Source: Adiantum capillus-veneris (taxonomy: Eukaryota > Streptophyta > Polypodiopsida > Polypodiales > Pteridaceae). From it: a stretch of DNA of 64,000 nt. The translations under genes were made by a program, and so were the position numbers. Below, in pieces: positions 13,043-25,113 of the stretch. Location of the stretch: NCBI GenBank assembly GCA_014529385.2, contig CM043950.1, positions 69,682,935 through 69,746,934 of the forward strand. Direction: 5' to 3'. How positions within the stretch are numbered: position 1 is the first letter of the stretch; every line of letters starts with the position of its first letter. The notes under the pieces were generated by a model. The model saw only the letters and a list, made by a program, of their open reading frames with translations. It did not search any database and was not told the origin of the DNA.

Positions 13043-13089
13043 TGAGTGGAAAAGGAGGAAGTGAAGAGATTCAAGCAAGAGTCCTCTAC

Positions 13090-13090
<1 letters not shown>

Positions 13091-13154
<64 letters not shown>
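13091..13154. repeat. (GT)n microsatellite
   Basis: An uninterrupted TG run of about 63 bp, beginning with ATG after CTACC. Confidence 0.98.
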
Positions 13155-13156
<2 letters not shown>

Positions 13157-15423
13157 CTGTTTAATTTTAGATAATAAGACATAATTGAAATTTTACATTC
13201 AAAAGACAGCTGGCAATGGAACGAAGAATAGATAAGTACATAAACAACTCAATATTAGAATTATTTAAGTACAATGTTTGTAGGGAAGAGGTCCCTTTCA
13301 ATATACAGAAGTAAAAGAACTTCCCAAATTATAAGTGAGTATTCCATCCAGTGTAGGTCAGCTTTGCTAAAGTCAAAAAAACCTTCCAAGATAAGATAGA
13401 GTCCTTACCTGCATTCATCCAAACAAGACAACAGATATGTTAGCCTTGAATGTGTTTTACAGGTATCAATGGACTATACAAGTTGTTATCCATGTCCATC
13501 TTACAAACTTTTTTTTACTTCAACAAGGTTAGTCCAAAGTAATTTATGTGTAAAAAATGTTCTTCTTTTCTCTTTTTTATATACCCAATTTTCTAGCAAA
13601 AAATATTCTTCTGATTAGAAGGCCATCACCCCTTCTAATCCAAGTGTCTTAATTCCCCATCAAAATATCCTTCAAGATTAATGAAACTCCACCATATCAA
13701 TTACTAAAAAACCCTATAGAAAAATTCCATTTATAGTTCAAAAAAGTATCAAGTTTGATTATGTTTGTTTAGGTCAAATAAAGTTTATGCTCATCATGGT
13801 ACATGGAATCCACAACTTCCCTTAGTTTGTATATCATTTACCTTATATATCTCTCAGCATACCAAGTGGCAAGGAGCCCTTGCAGTATTAAGCCAGTCCT
13901 CATTTCAAACCATGAAGTTTAGAGAAATAAGTGCCATGATGGTTTTTGTTTCTAACTTTACATGTCTTTGTGATAAAATGTAATGTAATACCTTAACAAG
14001 ACAACCAGTAACGAAATAGGCTCAGTATTTGTAAGCATTCGGGCCAAAATCCAAAAACCAAATAACTAAAAAACAATCCAATACCCATATGCAGCCGACG
14101 GGCCAAGCCTCCCAAATTTTATCCTAAGCCAGAACAGAGCGTTCATTGTAACCAATACCGATTCTAAAACAAGAAGATACCCGACACCATTTTATTCCTA
14201 TGCCAAGCCAAGGGGCACACACCATATACCCACATATTATGGTGCAGAAAATAATTCAGTCCAAAAAAGGTCCCCCAGTGTATACTTACCTCAATTGGTA
14301 GAGGTTCCTTAGTATGAAAAAGGTGTTATTAAGCAGCAAGTGCAACAAAACTTGATTATTGTTTAAGAATTTACACCCGCCAAGTGAATGCAATAGAAGT
14401 ATTGCTCTATCTTATCAAAAATACCTAGTTAGTGAGTTGGTACAGCATTTGTATGCAGTCGGGCCAACCATCCCCACAAGCCATAATAAACAGTGCGCAA
14501 TAAGTCGGAATCGTACTCCTCATATTCACATAGCCTGCCCGATGGGTCTTACTAGGTTTTTAAATTGACAGTGATCCATTAAGCCATGCTTATGCAACAA
14601 TATCAAGCCAATACCAAACTACACCTGCTCATGCAATTATTGTATTACCTCATTTAAGCCAGTCAAGTAATGAACCAGTACAGCATTGGTTAGCACCCGG
14701 GGAAAACACCCTTTTAATCCTATTTGAGAAAACTGTTAATATTCGTGCATAGTAGGTTAAAGCAAGTGTATCCTAGGCTAAGCCAACCAAGCGATAACAA
14801 CCCCAATTTTCATTTTCGACTACCAGTGGATGTAAATTGATAATATTTACCGATCATCCTTAACAACATTTACCATGCTGAGCAAAAACAACACACAGTG
14901 AGACAATGCATAAGGCAGATGATGCCATACTATTCTTACAGTAAAACAATCAGTTTGTAACAAAAAAGTTATGATAGTCAAGCAGAGTAGCCAACCCCCC
15001 TTTTTAAAAAAAACATGCAACGAAAAATAAAAGAGGCCAAGAGAGCAGACCGGTGTATTAGAAGCAGTGAGTTCCATGCTTCAATGTCAAGACACAACAA
15101 AGTTTACATTAGGCACAATAACAACCAAGCAAAGCTAAGTGAGGGCTTGAGAAGTGCCCTCACCTCTTTATATAGAGGAAGGATGGAGTCGGCCCGCCAG
15201 ATCCTGGTTTATGAGTATAATCGCCATGAGTGAACAGACAACATTACACGATGGTGAGGCCACCTACATTTTACAGAGAGCCACTGCGCCATCACGGCAA
15301 GTAGATGGTAATAGGGAAGTAAAAACCCTTTAGGTGAAAACCCTATGTGTAGATAATAGATACGGGCTTAGTCCCATGGTGAGGCGGTGAAAAAAACCCC
15401 AAAAAAACTATAACTTAAGTACC

Positions 15424-15425
<2 letters not shown>
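13155..15425. other. Intergenic, AT-rich; degenerate dispersed motif
   Basis: No gene is recognised. A loose motif of the form GTACAGCATTTGTATGCAGT followed by CGGGCC recurs near 14018, 14436 and 14671 in the same orientation with strong divergence. This suggests an old interspersed or tandem repeat, perhaps a decayed short element. Confidence 0.5.
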
Positions 15426-15516
<91 letters not shown>

Positions 15517-15542
15517 ATGCACGTCTGCGTGTGTGTGCGTGG

Positions 15543-15577
<35 letters not shown>
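15426..15577. repeat. Compound (GT)n-(GA)n microsatellite
   Basis: About 89 bp of pure GT (15426-15514), then a mixed GTGC/GCGT stretch, a second short GT run and a GA run ending near 15577. Long Cys-Val or His-Thr frames across it are microsatellite products, not genes. Confidence 0.97.
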
Positions 15578-15704
15578 TAAAGAGAGTAAATGGGGGGGAC
15601 CATTTTGCAATACCAATATAAAAACAAAGAGTTTAAGGGAGGAGAGAGATAGCTAAGAGAGGAGAATGGTTGGGAGATGGATTTAAGAGGGATGTGTGTC
15701 AAAG

Positions 15705-15988
15705 GTGCAGCAGAAAAGGGTGAATTGAGTGACTATCTTGTCTACAACCGTGAGAAAACCTCCTCTCGAGAATGGGCAGCCAATGGATCTCCAATCTATT
15801 GCAACAAATCTCCTTGTAAACAAACCCATATCGTGTAGCAGAAAAGGTGCAGCATAAAAGGGTGAATTGAGTGACTATCTTGTCTACAACCGTGAGAAAA
15901 CCTCCTCTTGAGAATGGGCAGCCAATGGATCTCCAATCTATTGCAACAAATCTCCTTGTAAACAAACCCATATCATGTACATCCCACC
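15705..15988 (+). repeat. 142-bp tandem duplication, nearly identical copies
   Basis: The block around TGAATTGAGTGACTATCTTG at 15721 recurs at 15863. The copies differ at only a few positions (for example CTCTCGAG against CTCTTGAG). The unit length is not a multiple of three, so the long minus-strand frame across it is not a coding constraint. Confidence 0.95.
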
Positions 15989-16711
15989 GAACAGGCATGA
16001 GTAGCAATTGGCAAGCGCATGTGTGCACGTAGGGGCTCAAAGCAAAGGAGAAGTGAAGTGCTAGAGAGAGGGAATGAGATCGTAGGCAAAAATGATGGGG
16101 GAGAGAGATTGATGGTGCAAAAAAATGCTAGAGAGAGAGAGAGGCTACACACACAAGCTAGAGAGAGAAAACACTAGAAAGAGGATGTGCCCAAATGCTA
16201 GAAGCTTTGCTCACTAATACAACATGCCAAAAGTACAAGATGGGCATGCATATATCAAGCATTAACAAAAATACCCTACCTAACATAAAAACCCCATGAT
16301 CCTAATAAATGGCCAAAATGCTAATAAATGTGTAAACTCGTTGAGAGTGACCTACAACACACACTTAGTAACAGGAATGCAAAATATAGGAGACTCTGAC
16401 CCCAAGTAACCCTAGGAATAGGGGTCATGCCTCATGCCAACCTATTGGGTGGGAAACACCATGGAATGCACGACCAAGAAAAGGTACATCTAACTCATAT
16501 ACAATCGAACACAACCACAAAACAACCCTTACTCCCTAATTTGCTCTTAGGAGATACTGGAGCCACCATTCGGACAGGAATCTGAACTCTAACACCTCCT
16601 CTCAGCTCACGGATAGGAAAAAAGTCCAAGGGAGCTAGCGTGAGAGGATAATGTCACCTGTGGAAGAAGTTTGGGAGATATTGATAGGGTTATTTGATGT
16701 CAAAATATACT
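15989..16711. other. Intergenic; short GA-rich runs
   Basis: Several short GAGAGA runs and no recognisable gene. It borders the 3' (RNase H) end of the copia relic. Confidence 0.55.
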
Positions 16712-18850
16712 CTAGTTGAATAGATTCATCCTTAGTCTTCTCACACAAACAAAATGGTATGTATTTCTATGTACTTGGTACAAGCATAAAACACCAAGTT
16801 CCTTGCAATGGCTATACAACTCTGTTGTTAGAGTATAGTATTGTCGTCTATTGGGGAAATCCCACCTCCAAAAGTACCCTCTGTAGCCACACTGACTTGC
16901 ATCTAGCACTGCAAAAATAGCCCTCTACTTTGCCTCTATGGAGGATAAGGAAATTGTCAGCTATTTCTTGCTACTCCATGAAACTACTCCATGAGCCGAA
17001 AGAAAAGGTGTAACCTATAGTTGATTGTGGTCCATCTAGATCCTCACTGAGTCTTCACCCCAATCTAAATCGCTCCATCCTCATAGAATGATCTTGGAGT
17101 TTGTACCTTGAGCCGCATTGTGGATTCCTAATGACTTGGTCGCCTTTAAATACAATAGAGTTCAAACAACCTACTCCAAATATGTCTTAGTAGGTCTCTG
17201 CCTGAAAGAACTAAGAAGTTCCACCAAGAAAGTGGCATCAAGCCGGGTTTGGAGAACCCAAATACAAGAATCGATACTTTGTAGCATCTGCTACATTTGA
17301 GGGGTCATACTATAACGACTTCTGATAGGGATACGTAGGGGTTGAGAGAGGTTTACACTGAGTCATCCCAAATGCTTCCAACAACTCTTAATATAGCACT
17401 CTTGAGAGAGAAAGATGCCCCCACCCCATCTACCATATCTCCAATCCAGGAAAGTAATGAAGCAAGCCAAGATCTATCATCTCAAACTCCTTAGTCAAGG
17501 TCTCCATAGTACCGCATATGTGCTCAACATGGCTACCTATAATCACAAGATTGTCCACATAGAGGACAACAAGATTCATCAATCCTCCCTCACTATAAAT
17601 ATACAAATCTGGGTCTTTAGAAGAACATCAAAAGGAGTTTCATTGGAAGAAAGAGTATACCTTCTTATACCATGCCTGAGGGGCTTGCTTCATGCCATAC
17701 AGAGCCTTTAGCAACCTACAAACCATGTCTCTAAAATCTGGGTCTATAGAAGAACGTCAAAAGGAGTTTCATTGGAAGAAAGAGTCTACCTTCTTGTACC
17801 ATGCCTGAGGGGATTGCTTCATGCCATACAGAGCCTTTAGCAACCTACAAACCATGTCTCTAAAATCTAGATCCTCAAAACCTAGAGGTTTCTCCACATA
17901 CACCTCCTCCTCTAAGTCACCATTGAGAAAATCCAAAACTACATCCATCTGAAAAACCAACCTCTTGAAAAAGGTAGCAAGGGCAAAAACTATTCAAACG
18001 GTCAACATCCTTCAAATTAGTGCAAAGGTCACTTCATAGTCCACACCCTATCTCTGAGAGAATCCCTCGGGAACAAGTTGTGATTTGTGCTTATCCAAAT
18101 AACCATTAATTTTGTACTTGGTCCTAGGCTTGGGGTCAACCTTCCACATCAGCTCCTTTCGTACATGCACGAATGGTTCACTCCCAAATATCCAAAATGA
18201 GAGAGATTAATATTTCTACCAAATTATGCCTCGAAAAGGGTCTTACTTATAACTAAAGAGGTCAAAAATTGGATCATGGTATGAACTTCCATCGCAACTA
18301 CTTTTTCCCATAAAGACTTTGGCAGGTCTTGATGCTCAAGCATGGTCCGCGCCATCTCAACCACTATCCTATTCTTCTGCTCCACAACTCCATTCTCTAA
18401 AGGTGATGTGGTATTTGTAAGCTCTTGCTTGATTCCATGGTCTTCACAAAATTGAATGAATGCTTTGGAGGTAAACATCCCACCTTTGTTCGATCAAATT
18501 GTCTTCAGCACTTTATTGCTCTCCTTCTCCACAAGAGCACACCAATCCTTAAAGAGGACAAATTCCTTGGACTTGTGAGGTAGAAAATATACTCAAGTAA
18601 AGATGCTAAAATTATCTTCTAGTAGCATGATATAGAGAGCTTTGACAAGGGAAGGAGTATACATAGGTCCACAAAGGTCAAAGTTAACCAACTCCAAAGC
18701 GGTAATAGCTTAGCATGTAGCATGCCTCTGAATAGCATCTTGATGTTGCTTCCCACAAATGCAAATAATGCATTTCCCATGCTTACTCCCAACATTTGGT
18801 AAGCATGTAAGCGTCTACTCACAAAAAGCAAGCCGAAGAGCATCATGGTT
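16712..18850 (-). mobile_element. Ty1/copia retrotransposon relic
   Basis: Read on the minus strand, the copia domains appear in order. A GAG-pre-integrase trace lies at 18850-18720. An integrase core fragment is at 18478-18224 (NGVVEQKNRIVVEMARTML, the end of the DDE core). An RT fragment is at 17960-17440 (MDVVLDFLNGDLEEEVYVEKP, then RLLKALYGMKQSP). An RNase H trace lies at about 17090-16712 (VVSWSSKKQ, SLSSIEAKYR). Many stops and shifts occur and no LTR was recognised at either side. The RT part contains a 129-bp tandem duplication. Confidence 0.85.
17610..17867 (-). repeat. 129-bp in-frame tandem duplication in copia RT
   Basis: The segment 17610-17738 is repeated at 17739-17867 with a handful of differences. 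The unit is exactly 43 codons and covers the RT segment around ALYGMKQSPQAWY, so the motif occurs twice. It arose after insertion of the element. Confidence 0.93.
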
Positions 18851-21100
18851 CAAATGACCAAATCTATAATGCCAAAGATCACTTGTACGTATGCTAATTG
18901 CTAAAGAAAGAGCATGGAGCATGTGCTCTCTTGCTAAAGAAAGAGCATGGATCTTGTATAGTCCATTCTCCATAAATCTTCATCTTCAGGGTCGAATTGC
19001 AACAAACCTAATCCTCTTTAAGCAAAGATAGAAATCTCACACTTGCATTCATGTGAATATGACAAGAAATTTGTTAGTCTTGGATACCTTTTATAGGTGT
19101 CAATGAAACTATGAATTGTAATCCATGTCCAACAAAAAAATTATTAGATGAAAAATGTCCTAATTAAACAAGATTTGCTTAAGTCAAAGAACCTTTCTTA
19201 CTATACATGTTTGGTCAAGAAGGGAACAACCCCTTTTATTTAGTTTTTTTAAAATCAAATTTTGGAAATCCATCAAAATTTCATTATTGCTTTGAAGAAA
19301 CTAATAGATTTCTAACGATTTTGCAAATCACTTGCACTTGCCCTCCTCTACAAGTCGTATAAATATTGAATCCAAATCATGACTCGCACTTGACCTTCTC
19401 TACAAGTAGAAATCTTGAAGCCAAATCATCCCAATGATAGATTGCAATTCATGAACCTTGGAGTGATTTTTGGCTAGAAAGGTACTTAATGCACATGGCT
19501 AGCATAGAGAAGCATAGCTAGGGATTTTGGTCATAAAGGAAAAAACCTAAAAATCAAGAAAAATTACCAAAAATAGACAAATGAACAAAAACCGCAGTAC
19601 ACATCAAAAAACTGAGACTTGACACATCAAAAGAACTCCAAATTGGAAAAAAACTTCAGGTGTAGCTTGTAGGCATAGAGTGTAACAAACTTCCAAGAGA
19701 TCAAGTCCAAATCTTGAGGAATATGGATCGAAATCCATGGTTGACAACATCTTGAAAAATTAAAAGAGTGTCTACACACATTGGGTACCCAAAATCTCAA
19801 GTCCATCTCTTGTTAATGATGAATTGTGATCCATCATTTTGAGCCAACTGAGATAAGATTTATACCACAAACAACCCTAGTGTCCAAAATTTTATTGGTG
19901 CTTTCCAATCTGAATTTGGATAAGTATAAGTTTGTTGTCCAAGTTGAGATCTAAAATCAAAGAATCTAAAATAAAACATGGGTAATTTTCACAACCAAAA
20001 GAGATCCAAATTGAACAAAAACTTGCCAAGGAGACATAACTCATCATTGTGAACAATTTTGTGCATTTAGGTTCTTCATATCTAAAAAAATGAAAAGGAT
20101 TGCACTCCATGACATCCTTCATAGTGGGGATATCTAGCTTGATAAGCCTTTATATTTGAGTGCATCCTATATTTCAAGTTTGGGCAAAAAATACCCTATG
20201 GAGACCAAGCTACAGCAAACAAGATCCTATTCTTGGTCTTGAAATTGTTATAAGTGTTATTTCAATTGTAGGTCACCAAAATTGCTCTAACTTTTGATAC
20301 ACACTCCAAATCGAGTCAAGTATAGCTAGGATAGAAGCTTGTGTCATTTTTAAATAGAATTCCCAATTCCAAACATTTAGGGTGTCCAAAATAAGTGTCA
20401 TAAGACGTGAGGGCCCTAAAGACCTTACTGACTACAAACTTGAAAAGAGGCAAAAAGGGAATGTTTGCACTAATCCAAGGTAAATTAGTCAAGGACTATT
20501 TTGAAAGTATTGAATGAGCCTCAACCATGTCAAATCATCCACTAAGTTAGCATAAAGATATGCTACATATGCATATGACAAAAAATCTTGCAACAACTTT
20601 AAGTGCAAGTTTGAGAGAAAATAAAGTAGTTGATAAGTGGAGAATGACGGGCACAAAAGCAAAAATTGATGAGAAACCAGAGGAGAAACATCCTTTGATC
20701 AATAAACCAAAAGTTAGATTCATCAAGATAAATGAAGCAATGAGAGTCCAAATGAAGTATGCTTATATGGGCCTATATAGGTTTGTAAACGGGGATCAAA
20801 ATAACTTTTATACATATGTAGAACCCAGTGCTAGAGATTTGATAGACCATTAAAACCTCTATTTTCACATATACATATGCCCATTGAGTGCAAGGTCTGA
20901 TGGTAGACAAGTATGGATGAGAGTGAAAACCTGCCAATCCAATTGAGTTGGAAAAATATATCTCTATGTACTACATATAGCCAAGTGTGAGTGGACCAAG
21001 GATATTTTGAAACTAATGCACAAATATTTCAGACATAAAATGTGGGAAGAATGGGATTTGATGAGTCTCAAGTATAAACACAACAATTAATGTAATCATT
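18851..21100. other. Intergenic, AT-rich
   Basis: Mostly low-complexity, stop-rich sequence. A near-direct repeat of AAAGAAAGAGCATGGA occurs at about 18903 and 18936. One protein-like frame (20560-20853) is listed separately. Confidence 0.5.
20560..20853 (+). CDS. Hypothetical 97-residue ORF
   Basis: This is a lysine-rich open frame from ATG to TAA. Its second half (KPKVRFIKINEAMRVQMKYA, then YRFVNGDQNNFYTYVEP) has protein-like composition and few rare residues, unlike neighbouring frames. I recognise no family. It may be an exon or a remnant of the gene cluster that begins at 22.8 kb. A chance frame is also possible. Confidence 0.25.
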   Translation: MLHMHMTKNLATTLSASLRENKVVDKWRMTGTKAKIDEKPEEKHPLINKPKVRFIKINEAMRVQMKYAYMGLYRFVNGDQNNFYTYVEPSARDLIDH

Positions 21101-21109
21101 CCAACTCCC

Positions 21110-22190
21110 TTGACCGGACTAGCCTTGCAATAATGGCGATGCATCTTCTTCTTGAATCTTTCACCACTATTTCTAGACGATTTTTTGCAAGTAGAAGCAC
21201 TAGACATAGGTAATCTACTACTCACAAAAAAAAATGAGAAGTGGTTGCATTGCTATTACCACCTTTTCTTTAAGAAACAACAAAAGCATGCTTAATCTAC
21301 ATGTTTTTTAGCCATGTTCTTTCTTGAAAGTTACTCCTATAATAACAATGTGCATAATGCATCAAACTTGATAGCCTGAGGGTTTCCTTGGGTCATAAGT
21401 CTCCAAGTACTAGCAAACGTCTAGTAAGAGTCTGGCAACACATCAAGAAAAGTCTACACAAGTGAACTATCAAAAATAACCACTTGTAAAAATGAGTTTC
21501 CCATTGATATCCTTGATATCAGCAAGAAAAATGTCCATGTCATCTTCCTCTTGCATAATCATTGACTCCAGCTCTTTATGCAACAATGCAATTTTTGTCT
21601 CACTGCGCTTGCATAAAGACCAGACAAAGTATCCCAAGCCTATTTTGCTGGTTTTTCTAAAGGAATGTGAGGAGTAACAGTGAGCTTCACAAATAAAGCA
21701 ATCAATGCATGAGCTTACACATCTCTAACATCCCAACAAGATTTCTCAGTTGTAGGCAAAATAACTCTTGCAACAATAAACCTACTAGAACCTGCAACAT
21801 CCTCAATAGAGCCTATATTCATAGAAGATGGGCATACATCAATGCCCTAGACAACATTCCAAATGCCCTTTGAAGCAAGAACATGTGTCATCATGTAAGC
21901 CCACATTGGGTAGTTATCCCTATCCAATTTGTCCTCAACAACAAACATCTTCAAAACATATGTGTTGTTGTCAGCCAGCCATGGTAGGTGAGTGCACGTG
22001 ATGTGAAAACTACTTCAAAAGAAAAAAAAAGTAGGACTAACACATGCTATATAGCACAACCCAAAGAGGACTATAAGAACATGCTCTGCCAAAAATTAAA
22101 ATGACAAAAATTTTGCACAAAAGGATGAAATTGCTTATGCAGTACTGCTTGTAGTGGAAATGGAGGCCAAAATGAGCTGGAATCAAAATT
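21110..22190 (-). mobile_element. Copia gag-end relic, same family as the 49-53 kb element
   Basis: The nucleotide sequence matches about 51.85-52.89 kb in the same orientation along the gag region. Landmarks are GGTTTCCTTGGGTCAT, CATGTCATCTTCCTCTTGCA and the leader stretch CAGTACTGCTTGTAGTGGAAA. The matching copy at 52 kb encodes gag with an N-terminus starting MADNNN. Here the frame is broken throughout. The LTR and all downstream domains are missing. Confidence 0.8.
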
Positions 22191-22791
22191 CATTAGGTCC
22201 AAAAACAACTCAAAAAGGGCTCTGTAAGGAATTGGCTAACTTACTAATTAGCAGAGCCGTTGACAGTCAAAACGGCTCCAAATTTGGCCATTTTGGTTAT
22301 TTAAATCATATCTAGGGGCATATCTCTAAATATTCAAAAAGGTATCATTTTCAACCCATTCCTTTGCGGCTCACCTCAAACTTTGTTCTCATTTACTTCA
22401 CTTGGCGGAAAATAGTTGTTTCCACTTTTGAATCACTCAATCCCTCTTTTTTCTCTTTGACCTTCCACGACCTTTCTCTCTTCTTTTTGAATGCTAGTAG
22501 CTCTACTACTATGTTATCTCTATTATACTTTCTATGTGCTCTTCATTAATAAGAATGAGTAATACATCTTCCATTAGTGATAATCGCAAGTTTCACTTGA
22601 ACAGTAAGCCAAGCCAATAATATGCTACTATGCGAAGTGTCTATCAGAGACCAATTACAAATGCAAACAAATCACAACAACTTTGCAACAACGAGGGGAA
22701 GAAACACATTGATCTATGGGTAGATGGGAGCTTATATCCACCGGATCCCAACACTGGAAGGTATCCATCTTTTCACACACCTCGTGATTAA

Positions 22792-23205
22792 ATGAGATTT
22801 GTTGGAGATGGAGTTGATGGCTTACTAGGATATAGTTCTAGGCTATCTCAATTACACATTACTCATACACATTACATTCAATATCTCCAAACTACTTTGT
22901 CTTCGAATGCAACAAGATTTTTAGAACTTGAAAACCAAATAGCATCTATAAAACAAGAAAATCATCAGCTTCAGACTTTAAAAGAAACTCCAATAAGATT
23001 AAGAGCACAAGTAAAAGAAATGAGAGATGTAATAAACTTAATAAAAGGTTCTAGACAAAGAAAAAAAAGGTTAGAGATTACTAGAGAACATGTGACCAGC
23101 CTTTTAGGATTTGATATGTCCAATGTTCAAGAAAGTGTGAGATTCTTGAATGAGGTAATGAACAAGAGAGACATTTTGAAACTTTTAAAACTTCCCAAAA
23201 ATTGA
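22792..23205 (+). CDS. Coiled-coil ORF upstream of the transposase-like gene
   Basis: This is an open frame of 137 residues. Residues from about 45 to 85 (FLELENQIASIKQENHQLQ and onward) have the heptad pattern of a coiled coil, and the C-terminus is lysine-rich (KLLKLPKN, then TGA). The ATG is preceded by a stop (TAA ATG). The transposase-like frame starts 38 bp downstream in another frame, so this may be the upstream part of the same ancestral protein or a separate protein of the element. No family is recognised. It is intact as an ORF but sits in a decayed neighbourhood. Confidence 0.45.
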   Translation: MRFVGDGVDGLLGYSSRLSQLHITHTHYIQYLQTTLSSNATRFLELENQIASIKQENHQLQTLKETPIRLRAQVKEMRDVINLIKGSRQRKKRLEITREHVTSLLGFDMSNVQESVRFLNEVMNKRDILKLLKLPKN

Positions 23206-23242
23206 ACCCAAAAAAATTTGGTATTTCAAAATTTACTCAAAG

Positions 23243-25110
23243 ATGGATTTATTGGTCCAACCTTCTCAAATGCAAGAAGTTTGTGACATCGTGGGGGTGA
23301 GTAGAAGGGGTTATAGGGCCATCTCTAAAACCTGGTTTCAGGTCCTTAAGTATTACAAGATTAAAACTTTTGGATTTCCTAGGCCTCACAATGTTGGGAA
23401 AGTAAGGACTCTGTTAAATGAAGACATACCCGAATATTTTGGAGAATACTATCATATAGAGGGAATGATGCCATACAAAAAACAGAAGAAAAAATCTTCT
23501 TTTGAGTATAATGTTTCTAATAACATTTGGATGAGTATAAAAAAGATTCAATCTGCTATGGTGAGATACTATAAAATACGAGAGGTAGATTGTGAAGGAA
23601 AACTTACATTTGTTATGAAATTGGATGAGGTTCAAATTCAGAAATGTCAAAAAATCAAAAGAGTATCTATATCCCTAATGAATAGAGCATTGGATTATAG
23701 CCAGGGTTAGCTAGATTCCCCATACCACAAAACTCAATCAAAGATGGAGCTATGGTGGATTAGAGCAGCTGAAATACTAGTAGAAAACCACAATACATTG
23801 AAATGGCTTTTTTTGCAGATTGGCATCCCTTCTGTTATACAGGACCAAAATGCAGGTGAACAACTAATGTAGATGGTATGGGTGACTTCATTGTAGAATG
23901 GCACTTGAGTGCCGATCTTAAGGCATTGAAGTGCATGTTTGGTGTATGTAGAGGTGCCAATACCAAGTATCCATGTTTGTATAGCATGGCAAGCACTGGA
24001 ACAAAAGGATGGCTTGCAGAACATGAGGTTGGAAAACCACCGTCAAGAAATAGTGTGAACGTCATCGACTACCCATTGTCTTCTATGATTTGGGATGTGA
24101 TTCTAACAATAGATTTAAAAAATGTACATATATGTTCAATGCATACAGAGATTAGAATCTTGGGCAAATTGCTTTGCCTCCATCTTGATTATGCATATTC
24201 TATTAAGTCAAATACACTTGCAGATGAGTGCATAGAAAAATGCGAGGCTTTGCTCTATCGAATGAGTTTCCATGGTGGTCAAGTGCATCTAAAAAAAGAT
24301 CCTACTCTTTCAAAAGGGACGGGTGATGTTTTGCAAGATGTTTCAATGTGTGGAGAAAAATCCAGAATATTTTTGAGCAACCATGACAACAAACAAGTCG
24401 ATGCTATGTGGAACTATTAGAAGGATCTCTGTTTAATAACAACCAATGTCAAAAGTAGACTAGATGTAGCCAACAAACGCATGGAAGTGTGGAAGAAGCT
24501 GGACAATTTTTTGAAAGTCTTGAGACAAGAAGTTAGCTCTACTACTTATGCAAATGACTTTTAGAAGGCAATAAAGATTTTAATAATTGCTATCATAGAT
24601 GCTTGGGGAGAAAAATACATCACATATTACTTGGGGAGTATTCAATTACTTCTTAAAGTCTGGATAGTTTTTTACATTGCATCCTATGAGTTCAACTAAC
24701 AATTTTCTTTAAAAATTAGCTATTCTCTACCTGCATGGACCAAATTTTGCAAAACAAGGACCCCTTGCAACATGGAATACTCAAGGAATGGAAAAATCTC
24801 ACTATCAAGTGAGGACTTCATTTTTCAGATATACAAGAAAGGGAGGGGACAGAGAAGAAGCAATGCACTAAAGGAATTATTCAATTGGTTCTATAGGAGG
24901 CAATTACAACGGATGAGATTAAACAACCATGTTGTTCAACCACAATGGAGACTAATGCTTCACTTTGAAACTTTGTACCGAGTCTTTCTAAAAAGATCCA
25001 AATTCAAAAAATATATTCTTTTGAAAAATATTGTCAGTTTACATCATTTTTTTATTCTTTTGGTATCACTAGGCATGTCACCCCTGTATCTCAAAAACTT
25101 TCTTTTGCTA
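23243..25110 (+). pseudogene. DDE-transposase-like gene, broken
   Basis: The first frame (23243-23710) runs through GVSRRGYRAISKTW and KLDEVQIQKCQKIKRVSISL and continues in frame past a TAG at 23708. A +/-1 shift near 23865 leads to the frame 23878-24420 with EWHLSADLKALKCMFG, a Cys-x2-Ser (CLYS) and HICSMH. The same frame goes on past TAGs at 24418 and about 24562. A last piece lies at 24772-25110. Conserved Asp in KLDEVQI, Asp in SADLK, and a Cys/His cluster before a distal W/E region recall a widespread, poorly characterised class of eukaryotic transposon proteins with a zinc-knuckle insert in an RNase H-like fold. This assignment is from memory of the pattern. Four or more lesions make it a pseudogene. 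Confidence 0.5.
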
Positions 25111-25113
25111 TAG

